DNA from: Fidelibacterota bacterium
Lineage (GTDB): Bacteria; Fidelibacterota; Marinisomatia; SCGC-AAA003-L08; TS1B11
Direction: 5' to 3'
DNA length: 5,466 bases
NCBI GenBank assembly: GCA_022564085.1
Contig: JADFMC010000151.1
Location: 1-5,466, forward strand
The position numbers and the translations under genes are program-made. Under the pieces are notes generated by a model. The model was not told the DNA's origin. It did not search any database and was given only the letters and a program-made list of their open reading frames with translations. Below, piece after piece: positions 1 through 5,466 of this stretch; position 1 is the first letter of the stretch; each line of letters opens with the position of its first letter.

Positions 1-23
1 TGGGGGCTAGAGACAGGAGGCTG

Positions 24-37
24 GAGACTTGAGACTT
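24..37. repeat. Short tandem GAGACTT x2 in degenerate repeat spacer
   Basis: GAGACTT is repeated perfectly head to tail, and the flanks carry related words (CTAGAGACAGGAGG at 7-20, CTGGAGACTT at 21-30). With CTCGAA at 63-68, 118-123 and 148-153, it forms part of a degenerate spacer of the 'gagacttgagac / ctcgaaac' style. The stretch 1-164 otherwise shows no open frame with family similarity and no promoter I can support. Confidence 0.55.
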
Positions 38-113
38 GACACCCGGGCCATTGAACGCGGAACTCGAAATTTGGAATCCGGCTACGTCCCTAATGTTCGA
101 GACAACGCCGGGT

Positions 114-154
114 AGGCTCGAAACCTTGGCCTGAGCTTGTCGAAGGCTCGAAAC
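114..154. repeat. Direct repeat pair AGGCTCGAAAC flanking a CCTGAGCTTGTCGAAGG dispersed-repeat motif
   Basis: The 11-base word AGGCTCGAAAC occurs exactly at 114-124 and 144-154, 30 bases apart. Between and partly overlapping the second copy lies CCTGAGCTTGTCGAAGG (130-146; minus strand CCTTCGACAAGCTCAGG). From memory this motif recurs widely between genes in environmental bacterial genomes. Short inverted complementarity exists (GAGC 133-136 with GCTC 146-149). No transposase or longer terminal repeats are present. It could be a REP-like or non-autonomous element; its mobility is unproven. Confidence 0.6.
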
Positions 155-164
155 TGGATTTCAG

Positions 165-209
165 GTCGGTGAACATGTTGGCGGCCAGCTTGCGCTGCGA
201 TTCGGCTAT
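165..209 (-). pseudogene. Possible relic of the start of a class III adenylate/guanylate cyclase gene
   Basis: Three codons after the TPR stop and in the same frame, the minus strand reads I-AESQRKLAANMFTD-L. Class III cyclases of environmental bacteria commonly open with a stretch close to M-A-x-x-x-RKLAAIMFTD-M-V-G-Y, where the aspartate binds the catalytic metal. The match covers about 14 residues. The expected ATG is replaced by ATA (209-207), the V-G-Y continuation is missing, and after position 162 the frame enters repeat-like spacer and stops with TAG at about 108-106. It cannot encode a working enzyme. The cyclase–TolB–TPR architecture next door makes the resemblance more meaningful, but so short a match could still be chance. 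Confidence 0.4.
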
Positions 210-218
210 GGGACACGT

Positions 219-1574
219 TTATTCTGGAAGGTTCAGCCGCTGGTGGACCTTTTGGAAGCGGGGATCGTCACGCAAGGGCTCGAAGACAGGATTCCACCCG
301 ATCCAAGGAGTATAACCATGTCGGGTTTTATAAGCCTCCTCAATCCAGTGCAGGGCTTCATCAATCTCCCCCAGGGTGGCATAGATTTCGGCCAGACCCC
401 AGGTATTCCAGTTGTTGCCTGCAGCTTTCAGTTCTGCTGCAACCTTTAAAGCCTCCACCCTTTGTCCGGCCAGGGCATAGGTGTATCCCAGGCCCCATCC
501 CCAGTTGGGGTGGATCGCCCCGGCTTTCTTGTGTGCCTCGATGGATTCGTCGTACCTCCCCATGGACGAATAAACCAGCCCCAAAACGTAAAGCCCTATC
601 GGGAAATTCGGATTGATCTCCAGAGCTCGTCGGGCTTCTTCCAGGGCCTCATCGTAGCGCCCGTAACTCCAATAGACCCATCCTAAAAATGTGGGCAAGA
701 TAGGGAGGAGAGGATCGAACTGTTTGGCCCGTTTCATTTCCACAATTGCCTCCTCGGAACGATCCATTAATACCAAATACCACCCGTAGTGGATGCGGGT
801 CTCGGCCAGATTGGGCCTGAGCTCCAGAGCGAGGTTAAAGGCCTGCTCAGCGCCGGTCCAGTCCCAGTCCTGGTAGAGTTTGATCTGGGCTAAAGAAGCG
901 TAGACCTCGGCGACCTGGGCCATGGCTGGGTCAAGGGCCAAGGCCTTATTGGCGGCCTCTTCGGCCCGGCTATAGGAATCCGGTGGCGGCGAAGGACCGT
1001 GGGCGATCATGCTGTAGCCAATAGCCAGACCGGCATACGGGAGAGGATCGTCCGGGTCTTTTTCGATGGCCTCATTGAGATAAGCCAAGCCTTTCTCAAA
1101 GCCTTCCGGGGTGAATTTGTGCAGGTGGAACATCCCCTTGAGGTACAGCTCGTAGGTTTCGGGATTGACCTCCCGGGCGCTGGCCAGGCGGGTCTCTTCA
1201 TCGGGCGTCAAGGTGATCTTGACTTGATTGGCAATGGCCCGCACCACGTCGCTGTGCAGGGCCAGCACATCTTCCAGCTTGCGATCGAAGATGTCCGCCC
1301 ACAGATGGCGGTCAGAGGCCGCTTCGATGAGCTGGACATTAATCCGCACCTGATCGCCGGCACGGAGCACGGAACCCTCTATCAATGCATGTACCTGCAG
1401 CTCCCGGGCGATCTCCCCGAGGGATTTGTCCGACCCTTTGTACCGCATGACTGACTGGCGGGAAATGACCGTCAGCGCCCCCAGCTTGGACAGCTCGGTA
1501 AGCAGCGCGTCGTGCAACCCGTCCACGAAGTATTCCTGGTCCGGGTCGTTCATCAGGTTCGCAAAGGGCAACAC
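219..1574 (-). CDS. TolB-like / tetratricopeptide-repeat protein, 5'-truncated (N-terminal signalling domain and start lost)
   Basis: The N-terminal 120 residues are the TolB-like module seen in many bacterial signalling proteins: LPFANLMNDPDQEYFVDGL, then VISRQSVMRYKG, EGSVLRAGDQVRI and DRHLWADIFDR. After the linker LTPDEETRLASAREVNPETYELYLKG come about eight TPR-like helical pairs (residues about 142-420), for example YGRYDEALEEARRALEINP and MGRYDESIEAHKKAGAIHP. The C-terminus DDPRFQKVHQRLNLPE is a typical complete ending. In this family the TolB-like module usually follows an N-terminal kinase, winged-helix or class III cyclase domain, and TPRs mediate protein contacts. Here that front part is absent: family similarity extends upstream of the GTG at 1574 to about 1589, then a TGA blocks the frame. 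Neither the GTG nor the ATG at 1553 has a Shine-Dalgarno. It is probably a pseudogene or remnant, though a shortened product cannot be excluded. Third-position GC near its 5' end is clearly above the permease (27 of the first 30 codons by hand count). Confidence 0.82.
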   Translation of the reverse strand: MLPFANLMNDPDQEYFVDGLHDALLTELSKLGALTVISRQSVMRYKGSDKSLGEIARELQVHALIEGSVLRAGDQVRINVQLIEAASDRHLWADIFDRKLEDVLALHSDVVRAIANQVKITLTPDEETRLASAREVNPETYELYLKGMFHLHKFTPEGFEKGLAYLNEAIEKDPDDPLPYAGLAIGYSMIAHGPSPPPDSYSRAEEAANKALALDPAMAQVAEVYASLAQIKLYQDWDWTGAEQAFNLALELRPNLAETRIHYGWYLVLMDRSEEAIVEMKRAKQFDPLLPILPTFLGWVYWSYGRYDEALEEARRALEINPNFPIGLYVLGLVYSSMGRYDESIEAHKKAGAIHPNWGWGLGYTYALAGQRVEALKVAAELKAAGNNWNTWGLAEIYATLGEIDEALHWIEEAYKTRHGYTPWIGWNPVFEPLRDDPRFQKVHQRLNLPE

Positions 1575-4500
1575 GGCCAGGCGGGTGATCTGCCGTGTAG
1601 AATCTCTTCAGCCAGGTTTGAAATGTATCCATCCAGGCATAGGCTACCGGTATCACGATCAGGGTCATCACGGTAGATGTCAGGAGACCGCCGGTAATAC
1701 CCCAAGCAATGTTTCGGAATTGTTCCGTAGCCGGTGGTGGATAGAGTGCCACTGGAAGCATCGCAATCCCCGTTGTTATGGCTGTCATGAGCACGGGTCT
1801 TAGACGCAGCGCACTGGCCAATGGGATGGCTTTATCAAGAGTCAATCCTTTCCGGCGGAGTTGCTGAATCTTGTCTACCATCAGGATTGAATTTGAAAGT
1901 ACAATTCCAGCCAGAATGACCATCCCCCACAGGACGGGAGGGGACCAGGCCATGCCGCGCAACCAGAGGGCTCCCAGACTTCCAATCCCCTCTAGGGGAA
2001 TAGCCAACATCAACACCAGACCCAAGGCAAACGAACGAAAGTAAACCACCAGCAATAAGTACACGGCAACCATGGCAATCTTCAATCCTGTATTCAGTTC
2101 ATTGAAGGCTTGAAGCATAGTGATCATTAAGCCGGCCGGATTGATGGACACACCCTTGGTCTGGGTCAGTTGCATCTTTGCCGGCATCAGCAGATTCATC
2201 GTAGTCTGCTTAAGGCCCAACTCTTGATAGTAGCCCAATATACTGGCAGCATATAGCGTGTTGAAGCTGTGGAGTCGATCGTACCCGACGGTCTTTTTAA
2301 AACGAGCTACTGAGGTCAGTGGAATGTCTCTCCCTGAAGGTGTCTTGATTGTAATGCTGGCCAGGTCATCGAGGTCGTCGCGTTGATAATCCTTGTATCT
2401 GATGAGAATGCGGCTGTGATAATACATGGGCTCCGGGTTGAAAAAACTCTCAGTTTTCCCACCATTCAGGGCCAGGTATACTTGGCCGATGATATCTTGC
2501 ACCCTCAACCCCAGTGCAGCCGCATGCGCCTCATCCACCTCGATGTCCCAACGATCTACACCGTAGACCTGATCAAGATAGGCGCTATGGAGTCCTTTTG
2601 CCTGGGTTCTGGCTATATCCATTCCAAATATTCCGTAATCATAGACTTGATCCATATCAGTCCCTCGGACAAGAATCTCAACGGGAGCGCGGGCCCCAGC
2701 GACCGGTGTCGGCGGAACAGGTTGCATAAAGAACACATCCATTTCCGGAATGCGTTCAATGGCCTTTCTCCTTATACGCTTCTCGATCTCCCACATGGTA
2801 TCTTCTCGCTCGAGCCGGGCAATTTTCAGGTTGGCAACGACCATCGCCTCATTGATACGGTTGACTTCATAGCCCGTGAAATACTGGCCCCACATGGGCG
2901 ATTTGCCCACCATCATCTGGATATCAACGATACTGCTCTCTTCGAGTGCGATCTCTGATAATTCTTTTGCAATCTGAAACATTCTGTCAGGACTGACATT
3001 GGGCTCAGCTCGAACATACCCCAGGAGAATAGAAGTATCCGTGAGAGGCATTTGCTCCTGGTCAAGGGTATTGTAGATTGATACTGTCATCCATATGGAG
3101 GCTGCAGCTGCCGCCATGATGATCAAGGAATGGCGCAATCCCCAGCTCACCAATCTGCCAAAGGCCTTCTCAGCCCGGAAAAAATGACTCAGGAACAGCA
3201 GGTCGATTGTCCGGCCCAGCCATCCAGTCGGTTTCCCGTAAGTCCCCAGTTTTTCCTCCACATCGATGGCTTCTGCTTCCTCTTCGGTTTCCACCGCCCC
3301 GGGCAATGGTTTAAGGAGAAAGGAAGCCATCAGGGGTGTGAGAGTAAGACTTAATACTAAGGAAGCCAGGACTGTAGCGATCATCGGCGTCGTCATACTT
3401 CGGAAACCTGAACCCATGTCACCCGACATCTGTGTCATCGGGAACAGCATGACAACAAATACCAGGGTAGCAATCGTAATGGCTCCTTGTACTTCCTCTG
3501 CTCCAACTATGGCTGCGATGCGCGGGTGAACACCCCGGTCCACATGCCGCCTGATGACCTCCACAACCACCACTGAGTCGTCGACCAGCTTCCCTACGAT
3601 GAATACCAGCCCCATCATAATCCCGAAATCACGCTGGAAACCCAGCATATTGAGGAAGAAAAAGCCGAAAGCCACCGCCGAGGGGAGAATTGCCAGGGCC
3701 ATGATAGTTCCACCCATCTCTCCCAGGAAGAGCAACATCACCAGACCCGCTAAGAGGACCGCAATAGTAAACTCCTTGACAGCATTTTTATCGTTCAGTC
3801 GCATCAGGCGGGGTTTTGAGAAGGACTTTTGGAATTTGATTCCAGGGTATTCAGATTCTATGAGACGCGCTAAGTTCTCTGCGTCCTCCTCCACCTTGTA
3901 GAAATCCGCGGTAGGTCTTGGTTGCACGCCCAGCCAGATAGCAGGCTTGCCGTTGTATAAGTAATCACCGTACATCTGGGCAACGGTATCAACGACCGTC
4001 GCTACATCTCTCAAGTAGATATTCAGTCCCTTCTTCGAAACGATCGGAACAGCGGCGAGTTTGTTTAGGATCCGATCTTCCTGATAAGCATTAGAGACCT
4101 GCACATTGATAATGCGATCGGCGCCGATGAGCGATCCTGCACTCCGACTCAGGTTAGACTTATCAATCGCCATCTTGATATTCGGGATACTCAACCCATG
4201 GGCAGCGAGTTTATCCCGGTCTACGATGACCTGAATTTCCCGGGTGGGCCCACCAAACGTCCAAACGGCTAAAACGCTCTCAATTTTATTGAACTGGGTG
4301 ACCACCAGATTGTCCAGGAATTCTTTCAGCTGCGAGCGGTCAGTTCCTTCGCGCGTTACGGCAAAGTGAACCACCGCGAGGTTCTGTTTATCTACCCGGA
4401 TTACTCGGGGAACGGTTGGGGCGCCCCCCATGCGGGGCAGTTCCTTTGAAACCACATCCACAAGGTTTTTCAGTTCAGCCCGCTTTTCATTCAGGTCTAC

Positions 4501-4809
4501 CGTTTCGTTAAAATAAAGAACTACCTGAGAGAATCCTTCCTGGGAAACACCAGTAGTGTAGAGGACGTCACCGATGATATCGAGTTTCTTTTCCAGAGGC
4601 TGTGTAATATATCGATGGACCTCCTCCGAAGGCATTCCGGGAAACATAGTCACCACACCAAGGGTCTTGGCTGGAATCTTGGGTGCCATGCGGGCCGGCA
4701 TTTCCAGGTATGATATAACCCCAACAACCGCCATCAATAACGCTAGAACAATCGTAAAATGCGGATGGTTTAAGGCAAACCGCGGGACGCTGAATTTTTT
4801 CTGCCCCAT
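1339..4809 (-). CDS. RND family efflux permease (AcrB/HAE-like), native 3' end replaced by out-of-frame sequence
   Basis: This inner-membrane proton-driven efflux pump works as a trimer with the adaptor encoded just upstream. The ATG at 4809 begins MGQKKFSVPRFALNHPHFTI, a normal cytoplasmic start leading into TM1 (residues about 18-35). Order: porter domain N half (about 38-335), TM2-TM6 (about 346-498), a cytoplasmic linker with an acidic patch (504-521), TM7 (about 562-578), porter domain C half (about 590-905) and TM8-TM12 (about 909-1057). TM4 has GKLVDDSVVVVEV, with D410/D411 matching the proton-relay pair D407/D408 of AcrB. TM10 has LSNSILMVD, with S972 where AcrB has K940. Recognisable family sequence ends near W1066 (1614-1612). 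From about residue 1074 to the TGA at 1341-1339 the frame is an arginine-rich shadow of the TPR gene, so these residues should not be treated as a domain. All twelve TM segments survive, so the pump may still fold. Heavy-metal (CusA) versus drug or lipid substrate cannot be decided; overall it looks HAE/AcrB-like. Confidence 0.96.
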   Translation of the reverse strand: MGQKKFSVPRFALNHPHFTIVLALLMAVVGVISYLEMPARMAPKIPAKTLGVVTMFPGMPSEEVHRYITQPLEKKLDIIGDVLYTTGVSQEGFSQVVLYFNETVDLNEKRAELKNLVDVVSKELPRMGGAPTVPRVIRVDKQNLAVVHFAVTREGTDRSQLKEFLDNLVVTQFNKIESVLAVWTFGGPTREIQVIVDRDKLAAHGLSIPNIKMAIDKSNLSRSAGSLIGADRIINVQVSNAYQEDRILNKLAAVPIVSKKGLNIYLRDVATVVDTVAQMYGDYLYNGKPAIWLGVQPRPTADFYKVEEDAENLARLIESEYPGIKFQKSFSKPRLMRLNDKNAVKEFTIAVLLAGLVMLLFLGEMGGTIMALAILPSAVAFGFFFLNMLGFQRDFGIMMGLVFIVGKLVDDSVVVVEVIRRHVDRGVHPRIAAIVGAEEVQGAITIATLVFVVMLFPMTQMSGDMGSGFRSMTTPMIATVLASLVLSLTLTPLMASFLLKPLPGAVETEEEAEAIDVEEKLGTYGKPTGWLGRTIDLLFLSHFFRAEKAFGRLVSWGLRHSLIIMAAAAASIWMTVSIYNTLDQEQMPLTDTSILLGYVRAEPNVSPDRMFQIAKELSEIALEESSIVDIQMMVGKSPMWGQYFTGYEVNRINEAMVVANLKIARLEREDTMWEIEKRIRRKAIERIPEMDVFFMQPVPPTPVAGARAPVEILVRGTDMDQVYDYGIFGMDIARTQAKGLHSAYLDQVYGVDRWDIEVDEAHAAALGLRVQDIIGQVYLALNGGKTESFFNPEPMYYHSRILIRYKDYQRDDLDDLASITIKTPSGRDIPLTSVARFKKTVGYDRLHSFNTLYAASILGYYQELGLKQTTMNLLMPAKMQLTQTKGVSINPAGLMITMLQAFNELNTGLKIAMVAVYLLLVVYFRSFALGLVLMLAIPLEGIGSLGALWLRGMAWSPPVLWGMVILAGIVLSNSILMVDKIQQLRRKGLTLDKAIPLASALRLRPVLMTAITTGIAMLPVALYPPPATEQFRNIAWGITGGLLTSTVMTLIVIPVAYAWMDTFQTWLKRFYTADHPPGRVALCEPDERPGPGILRGRVARRAAYRAVQAGGADGHFPPVSHAVQRVGQIPRGDRPGAAGTCIDRGFRAPCRRSGAD
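1587..1614 (-). other. Gene-gene junction: RND permease 3' end meets 5'-truncated TolB/TPR gene in another frame
   Basis: Reading the minus strand, permease sequence is credible through TWLKRFY (about 1617-1597). TolB-like sequence becomes credible at ITRLAVLPFANL, beginning at 1589. The permease codons start at positions divisible by 3, while the TPR codons sit one base further along. The TPR frame has a TGA at 1610-1608 and no ATG, GTG or TTG between it and the GTG at 1574. Neither gene has a normal end here. A deletion or recombination, or an assembly join, would give this picture. A single-base indel would instead fuse the two frames. Confidence 0.75.
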
Positions 4810-4810
4810 T

Positions 4811-5466
4811 TTAAAAGGAACCCTCTCGATGAACCACGTACACCAGCTGTCCGTTCACCAGATTCCTTTGACCGGAGTAAATCACAAATTCACTGGGTTC
4901 AAGTCCCGAAAGAATCTGACTATATGCATCGGTGCGCAGTCCAACAATGACATCCCTGATCTCTGCCGCCCCTTCGTCAGCAAAAGCAGGTCCCAGATAA
5001 ACGACCTCCACTCCATCCGGTCTCTGGATGATCGCCCTGCTAGGCACCCGTACGGCAACGTCAACCCGCTCCACTGCAAAATGTCCAACCACATAGGCCC
5101 CGCTTTTCAGTAGTGTACCGGGGTTCGGCAATCGAATCTCCACCGTGCCTGTATGGGTAATGGGATCTTCAGCCTGGTACACCACCGCTACCTCTGCCCA
5201 TAATCCCGGTATCTCGTTAGGATGTTTCTCAGGACCTCCCAGGCGAGGGTTTTCCGTCGTGCTGCTGGTGGCGGCCTCCAGGAAGTCCTCTCTACCGCCT
5301 GAAGGTTGAATCCGACTCTTCCATCCCTCAACATTGAATGCCAACATGGGGACCTGAGGAAATTCAATCCAGACACGGTCTCCTTTGTAGAGGAAAGCGA
5401 GATCTCTCTCTGATACGTTGAACTTTACGCGGATGGAGTCCAAGCGATCGATTCTGAGTATCTTTT
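4811..5466 (-). CDS. RND efflux periplasmic adaptor (HlyD/AcrA-type membrane fusion protein), N-terminus outside window
   Basis: This is the C-terminal portion of the adaptor that links an inner-membrane RND permease to an outer-membrane channel across the periplasm. The frame is open to the right edge, giving 217 visible residues. The first codon that could serve as a start (TTG at 5443) lies inside the conserved beta-barrel, in LDSIRVKFNVSERDLAFL, so the true start is upstream. Signal or anchor, alpha-hairpin and lipoyl halves are missing. Visible parts are the beta-barrel (about 5450-5130), with GDRVWIEF and then the strand AEVAVVYQAEDPITHTGTVE, and the membrane-proximal domain with VPSRAII, a GL.P.EFVIYSG turn and the closing NGQLVYVV. 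An extra hydrophilic stretch of about 40 residues (5201-5326) splits the barrel. The gene ends TAA, with one base before the permease ATG, so the two are surely co-transcribed. The substrate cannot be inferred. The family call is firm. Confidence 0.93.
   Translation of the reverse strand, partial: KILRIDRLDSIRVKFNVSERDLAFLYKGDRVWIEFPQVPMLAFNVEGWKSRIQPSGGREDFLEAATSSTTENPRLGGPEKHPNEIPGLWAEVAVVYQAEDPITHTGTVEIRLPNPGTLLKSGAYVVGHFAVERVDVAVRVPSRAIIQRPDGVEVVYLGPAFADEGAAEIRDVIVGLRTDAYSQILSGLEPSEFVIYSGQRNLVNGQLVYVVHREGSF
4821..4826 (-). promoter_or_regulatory. Probable ribosome binding site of the RND permease
   Basis: AGAGGG lies inside the last codons of the adaptor gene, 11 bases before the permease ATG at 4809. 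It is a moderate Shine-Dalgarno match with slightly long spacing. Because the adaptor stop (4813-4811) falls between this site and the ATG, ribosomes ending the adaptor are well placed to restart on the permease, which suggests translational coupling. This is inferred from position and sequence only. Confidence 0.5.

Noticed and set aside
114..154. CRISPR-like repeat-spacer unit
   Set aside because: There are only two 11-base copies and no further array, so it fits dispersed spacer repeats better.
186..197. CAGC-TTGC-GCTG hairpin after the TPR gene as a terminator
   Set aside because: The stem is only four base pairs and no run of T follows on the minus strand. It falls within the cyclase-like codons.
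999..1454. Plus-strand open frame of 151 codons
   Set aside because: It lies antisense to well-conserved TolB/TPR coding sequence, has no recognisable motifs and no clear ribosome binding site. It is a shadow frame.
2383..2958. Plus-strand open frame of 191 codons
   Set aside because: It is fully antisense to the conserved porter domain of the permease, and its translation shows no family features.
1339..4809. Heavy-metal (CusA-type) assignment of the permease
   Set aside because: I see no methionine pattern or metal-binding neighbour that would decide for metal export, and the TM4/TM10 motifs fit the HAE/AcrB side better.
4574..5113. Plus-strand open frame of 179 codons spanning the adaptor–permease boundary
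   Set aside because: Both strands cannot reasonably be coding here. The minus-strand genes have clear family motifs, and this frame has none.

Overview
The window reads as a piece of a Gram-negative bacterial chromosome, with all credible genes on the minus strand. The RND-type pump and periplasmic adaptor imply an inner membrane plus a periplasm. The TolB-like/TPR protein belongs to a type common in Acidobacteriota, Gemmatimonadota, deltaproteobacterial and related environmental lineages, and the repeat-rich spacer also suits an uncultivated environmental genome. Phylum cannot be fixed from this sequence alone.

Layout, in transcription order (right to left). 5466-4811 is the C-terminal part of an HlyD/AcrA-type adaptor that runs in from beyond the right edge. 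One base after its stop codon, a large RND permease starts at 4809. Recognisable permease sequence runs through all twelve membrane segments to about 1610. There it meets, in a different reading frame, the middle of a TolB-like/TPR regulatory-type gene that reads well from about 1589 to its stop at 219. The permease frame stays open past the junction to 1339, but its last 80 or so residues are only an out-of-frame reading of the TPR gene. The pump gene has therefore lost its own stop codon, and the TPR gene has lost its start and any N-terminal domain. A deletion, recombination or assembly join at about 1590-1610 explains both. Third-position GC, hand-counted on short samples, also steps up across this point.

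The last 218 bases (218-1) follow the TPR stop. They begin with about 14 codons, in the same frame, that resemble the first residues of a class III adenylate/guanylate cyclase. This match then dissolves into a spacer of degenerate TTTCGAG-type repeats and a CCTTCGACAAGCTCAGG dispersed-repeat motif. Cyclase, TolB-like and TPR modules are often joined in one protein, so this may be the relic of a second gene of that family.

Adaptor and permease are clearly one operon and would form two parts of a tripartite efflux pump. The outer-membrane channel and the promoter are not in the window. Nothing indicates that the TPR protein acts with the pump; their contact looks accidental. I found no RNA gene, CRISPR array, transposase or convincing terminator. 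I see no strong case for a new biological system here: the junction, the cyclase relic and the repeat spacer are the points worth checking.
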